This document shows, in pieces, positions 61,586 through 64,000 of a DNA stretch of 64,000 nucleotides. The position numbers and the translations under genes were made by a program. How positions within the stretch are numbered: the first letter of the stretch is position 1; every line of letters starts with the position of its first letter. Source of the DNA: Ignavibacteria bacterium (lineage in GTDB: Bacteria; Bacteroidota; Ignavibacteria; Ch128b); NCBI GenBank assembly GCA_013177855.1, contig JABLYA010000001.1:2126983-2190982 (forward strand). Direction: 5' to 3'. The notes under the pieces are model-generated. The model was not told where the DNA came from, searched no databases, and saw nothing but the letters and a program-made list of their open reading frames with translations.

Positions 61586-62410
61586 TTATTTAAAATATCC
61601 ATATCCAACAGCGGTTTTTGCTCCTACGCCTTTTTGAGTCAATGCTTCTAAAAGAAATTTTTTACCTAAGTCAAAATAATGTCCTTGAATATTGTCAATT
61701 TTACCTAAATTATTTTCCGTTTCTTTTATCCCGATGATAAATTGAAAACTTGTATTTTCAACTGTAACAAAGAATATTGGATTGGGGTTATAATAATCAG
61801 CTGGAGGTTTAGTATTTGTTTTATCGGAATAATATGGTTGATAATGAGGATTCATAACATCAACCTTTAATTTGGGTGTTTCAATAGGATAAGCATCGAA
61901 AAAAACAAGTGCACCTTGATATTCTTTATTCAGGATGCTTTCCTTGGGACAACCAAATAAATGGCAAAAAGTTTCGCTTTGATAAGCTTTTTCTTCATCT
62001 TTATTGAAATATTCTAATATAACCCAGCTACGCACTACTCCTTTAATCGATTGGCCAGGAATATATGGGAAACCATAGACCGGATGTAGATTTATTGAGG
62101 TTTCGTAGACTGATTCTGAACCGAGGCCAAGAGTTAATCGCCAATCAATTATAAGTTTTTTTACATAATTTATAGTTGGAAATAATTTTTTCGCTGCCTC
62201 AGAAATTTCTTTACAAAGATTGTTAAAATTTATTGAAGGAAAATTAAAATTTTCGACATCATTAAATATTATTTTCCCTTTATCTGTTTTAAAGAAGAGG
62301 AATTTATCCCCATCAAATCTTGCGAATTTGTGAAATTTTAACGCAAAATTTGATACTTGATTTCGATTAATTTTTTCCAAAGTCTCTTTTGGAACTAAAG
62401 AATCTGACAT
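61586..62410 (-). CDS. cmr6: Type III-B effector RAMP protein Cmr6
   Basis: 274-residue Cas7-like subunit at the end of the Cmr backbone. The RAMP motifs are visible: LTLGLGSESVYETSINLHPV, YGFPYIPGQSIKGVVRSW, GALVFFDAYPI and the Gly-rich C-terminal GVGAKTAVGYGYF. DVMNPHYQPYYSD and PNPIFFVTVEN also match Cmr6. It lies 1 base after cmr5 and 23 bases before the small conserved gene. Confidence 0.94.
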   Translation of the reverse strand: MSDSLVPKETLEKINRNQVSNFALKFHKFARFDGDKFLFFKTDKGKIIFNDVENFNFPSINFNNLCKEISEAAKKLFPTINYVKKLIIDWRLTLGLGSESVYETSINLHPVYGFPYIPGQSIKGVVRSWVILEYFNKDEEKAYQSETFCHLFGCPKESILNKEYQGALVFFDAYPIETPKLKVDVMNPHYQPYYSDKTNTKPPADYYNPNPIFFVTVENTSFQFIIGIKETENNLGKIDNIQGHYFDLGKKFLLEALTQKGVGAKTAVGYGYFK

Positions 62411-62411
62411 A

Positions 62412-62801
62412 CTAATCTCCTTCTATTAATCCATCGGCAAAACGTTTTAACCAAGAAAGGAATGATAAAACTTCTGAAGTAATTTTTCTATATTCTACAG
62501 AAGAGATTTGAGAAATCGCAAACACCAATTCATCAAATGATCTTACTTTATCTGAATTAATCATATTTCGATAATTTAACCAATTATAAATGTCTCTACC
62601 AATTGAATTCCAGAATTTCCCTTCTTCTTTGCTCCTTTTTGAATACATAAATGCAAATGCAGCACCTAGTCCATTGGTCTTTATAAGCATTGGTAACTTC
62701 TTAACATAACTTTTATATTCTTTTCCCAATACAGAAGCATTTCTAGCACAATTAAAAGCGAATTCTATTTTTATTTGATCTGTTGTTCTTAGAAATGACA
62801 T
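62412..62801 (-). CDS. cmr5: Type III-B effector small subunit Cmr5
   Basis: 129-residue helical protein. The pattern AFNCARNASVLGKEYKSYVKKLPMLI followed by NGLGAAFAFMYSK is characteristic of Cmr5, the small subunit that lines the target RNA in Cmr complexes. Position between cmr4 and cmr6 settles the call. It lacks enzyme motifs, as expected. Confidence 0.92.
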   Translation of the reverse strand: MSFLRTTDQIKIEFAFNCARNASVLGKEYKSYVKKLPMLIKTNGLGAAFAFMYSKRSKEEGKFWNSIGRDIYNWLNYRNMINSDKVRSFDELVFAISQISSVEYRKITSEVLSFLSWLKRFADGLIEGD

Positions 62802-62802
62802 C

Positions 62803-63840
62803 TCATTTTCCTCCTTTATCGTTATTTTGGTTTATTTCATTAATTTTAATTATACCCTTACCAATTGTAGCGTTACCCCCTAGTTGCATTACTTCTGGAA
62901 GGTTTTTCACAAAAAATTCCATTACAAGTTCTTCTTCTTTTTTCCCATTTTGGTTAAAAATACCTTTTTTCTTTTCCTCTTTTTGAAAAATGGGGGTACT
63001 GAAAACTAAAAAATACATTATTGTTTCTGGTGGAAGATATTCTTCGTTAAACAATGCACCCTGCGCTACCGTACCTGTTAGATTATCAATCTTAGTTCTA
63101 GTAATTATTTCAGTAAATTGATTTACAAAATCTCTAAAATCATCATCATTTAAAACTACTACACGTTCTTTTAATTCATTCATTTCTCTAAATTTTGATA
63201 ATATAGGATCAATATTTAAATTTTGTTGTTCGTTAAATCTGTATTCTTCTAAAACAACTGATGTATTGTTTATGGATATTTTGTTATTAGCGTAAGTAAT
63301 ACATTGCCCGATATCGACACTTGGAATATTTAATCTGAAATCTTTGTAACAAAGCTTCAGATCCTCAACGTATCTATTTAATACATATGGACAGGTTATC
63401 CAAGCGAAGATACCTTTTGCTGATCTTACTGGGAAAAATAAAATGCGAGCATCAGAAAAAGCAAGAGCTCCTGAAAATTCGGAATCCTCTTCAAATTCCT
63501 TTTTTATTAGTTCGTCAAGATTATCTTCATCATATCCAAATAGTAATTGAATTGAATAATCGAAACTCAATTTTAAACGTTTTTTATCATTGATATTCTC
63601 AAATCCAATTTTAGAAGAATCGTTCTTTGATATTATTTCTAAGAACTCAACTTTTTGTTGTTCTAGTTTATTTTCAAAAGCTTCTCTTATAGCTCCTTTA
63701 AGCGAAGAGCTCTCAACTTTTGGGAATGATGTATGTTTTTCCCTTTGAATGGGTAAATCCACCATTCCTAAATCATTACCACTTCCACAGTGGAGTGATG
63801 AAATTGTACGAAAATAAAATGGTTTTGCAATTCTAAACAT
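62803..63840 (-). CDS. cmr4: Type III-B effector RAMP protein Cmr4
   Basis: 345-residue Cas7-like backbone protein that cleaves target RNA at 6-nt steps. The N-terminus shows HCGSGNDLGMVDLPIQREKHT, with the Asp expected to be catalytic, and FPKVESSSLKGAIREAF. The Cmr4 hallmark LFFPVRSAKGIFAWITCPYVL is near residue 155, and GGNATIGKG is at the C-terminus. It is somewhat longer than typical Cmr4 (about 290-300), with an acidic insert around 110-125. It overlaps the upstream partial gene by 8 bases. Confidence 0.94.
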   Translation of the reverse strand: MFRIAKPFYFRTISSLHCGSGNDLGMVDLPIQREKHTSFPKVESSSLKGAIREAFENKLEQQKVEFLEIISKNDSSKIGFENINDKKRLKLSFDYSIQLLFGYDEDNLDELIKKEFEEDSEFSGALAFSDARILFFPVRSAKGIFAWITCPYVLNRYVEDLKLCYKDFRLNIPSVDIGQCITYANNKISINNTSVVLEEYRFNEQQNLNIDPILSKFREMNELKERVVVLNDDDFRDFVNQFTEIITRTKIDNLTGTVAQGALFNEEYLPPETIMYFLVFSTPIFQKEEKKKGIFNQNGKKEEELVMEFFVKNLPEVMQLGGNATIGKGIIKINEINQNNDKGGK

Positions 63841-64000
63841 TTTTCACCTCAATTTTAGTCTTTAAAGATTTCTGGATTATATCGTCTTTGGAGAAACTTC
63901 TTTTAATAAACTCTTTTGCTAATTCTTCGCTTTGAAAAGTTTTATAAATATATATTTTTCTATGACTCTCAAAGTAATAAATTCTATTAGGGTTATCTCC
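63833..64000 (-). CDS. C-terminal end of a gene upstream of cmr4 (partial)
   Basis: About 55 codons of a minus-strand gene that starts beyond the right edge, ending in a TAG at 63833 inside the cmr4 start. The visible part (NRIYYFESHRKIYIYKTFQS, then ELAKEFIKRSF and a Lys-rich end) is too short to assign. By position in type III-B operons cmr3 is most likely, with cmr2/cas10 the other option. Confidence 0.6.
   Translation of the reverse strand, partial: GDNPNRIYYFESHRKIYIYKTFQSEELAKEFIKRSFSKDDIIQKSLKTKIEVKNV

Noticed and set aside
49514-64000. A Cas6 processing enzyme and Cas10/Cmr2
   Set aside because: Looked for and not found among the visible genes. The TPR protein and the 80-codon frame show no Cas6 glycine-rich loop. 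They may lie beyond 64000 or elsewhere in the genome.

Overview
The window is an AT-rich bacterial chromosome segment, most likely from a member of the Ignavibacteria (Bacteroidota/Chlorobi group, Ignavibacterium/Melioribacter-like). This is an inference from gene content: Bacteroidota-type secreted proteins with a sorting-domain-like C-terminus, BshB1-type bacillithiol deacetylase, two group 3 [NiFe] hydrogenases, System I cytochrome c maturation and a trpB2-type tryptophan synthase. No rRNA or other decisive marker is present.

Positions 1-34 kb are mostly housekeeping. They hold an LptF/G permease, an acyl-CoA synthetase, tRNA-Val(CAC), a DUF218 protein, HtpX and a dense + strand run: BamD-like lipoprotein, thioesterase, two large exported proteins and ccmABCDEF. 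The ccm set has a CxxxY-type CcmE. A DUF523/DUF1722 protein, a YHS protein, an isochorismatase-fold enzyme and bshB1 follow. From 18.6 to 29.1 kb, a minus-strand gene run encodes a bidirectional NAD-linked hydrogenase (hoxEFUYH), a group 3b sulfhydrogenase-type enzyme (hydB-G-D-A), two maturation proteases and a cNMP-domain protein without a DNA-binding domain. Then come an OsmC protein, a hydantoinase, a frame-disrupted gene and trpB2. trpB2 is preceded by a short tryptophan-rich leader peptide and hairpins, which looks like a trp attenuator.

From tRNA-Asp (34.2 kb) to the right edge the window is a defence island. It starts with a type I restriction-modification locus on the minus strand: hsdR, Fic, an hsdM-hsdS fusion with two specificity domains, and a PHP-ATPase. 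Just beyond lies a relict hsdS 3' end. A SAM-I riboswitch at 44.3 kb precedes an uncharacterised two-gene operon. A block of 110-bp tandem repeats carrying half of the CRISPR repeat then runs into a 12-repeat CRISPR array, read on the minus strand with its leader on the right.

The cas region (49.5-64 kb, minus strand) is type III-B. The effector genes cmr4, cmr5 and cmr6 are followed by a small conserved protein and a CARF-DUF1887 nuclease of the Can2/Card1 type. Next is a tight four-gene module: an unknown protein, a sigma-70-like protein, an anti-sigma-like protein and a Lon-domain protein. Then comes an adaptation operon: radical SAM protein, Gre-like factor, thymidylate-kinase-like protein, Cas1, Cas2 and a TPR protein. 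The sigma/anti-sigma/Lon module recalls known type III signalling-protease systems (CalpL/CalpT/CalpS) but lacks a recognisable SAVED sensor and the usual Lon catalytic lysine, so it is the best candidate here for an undescribed system. cmr2/cas10 and cas6 are not visible and may lie beyond the right edge.
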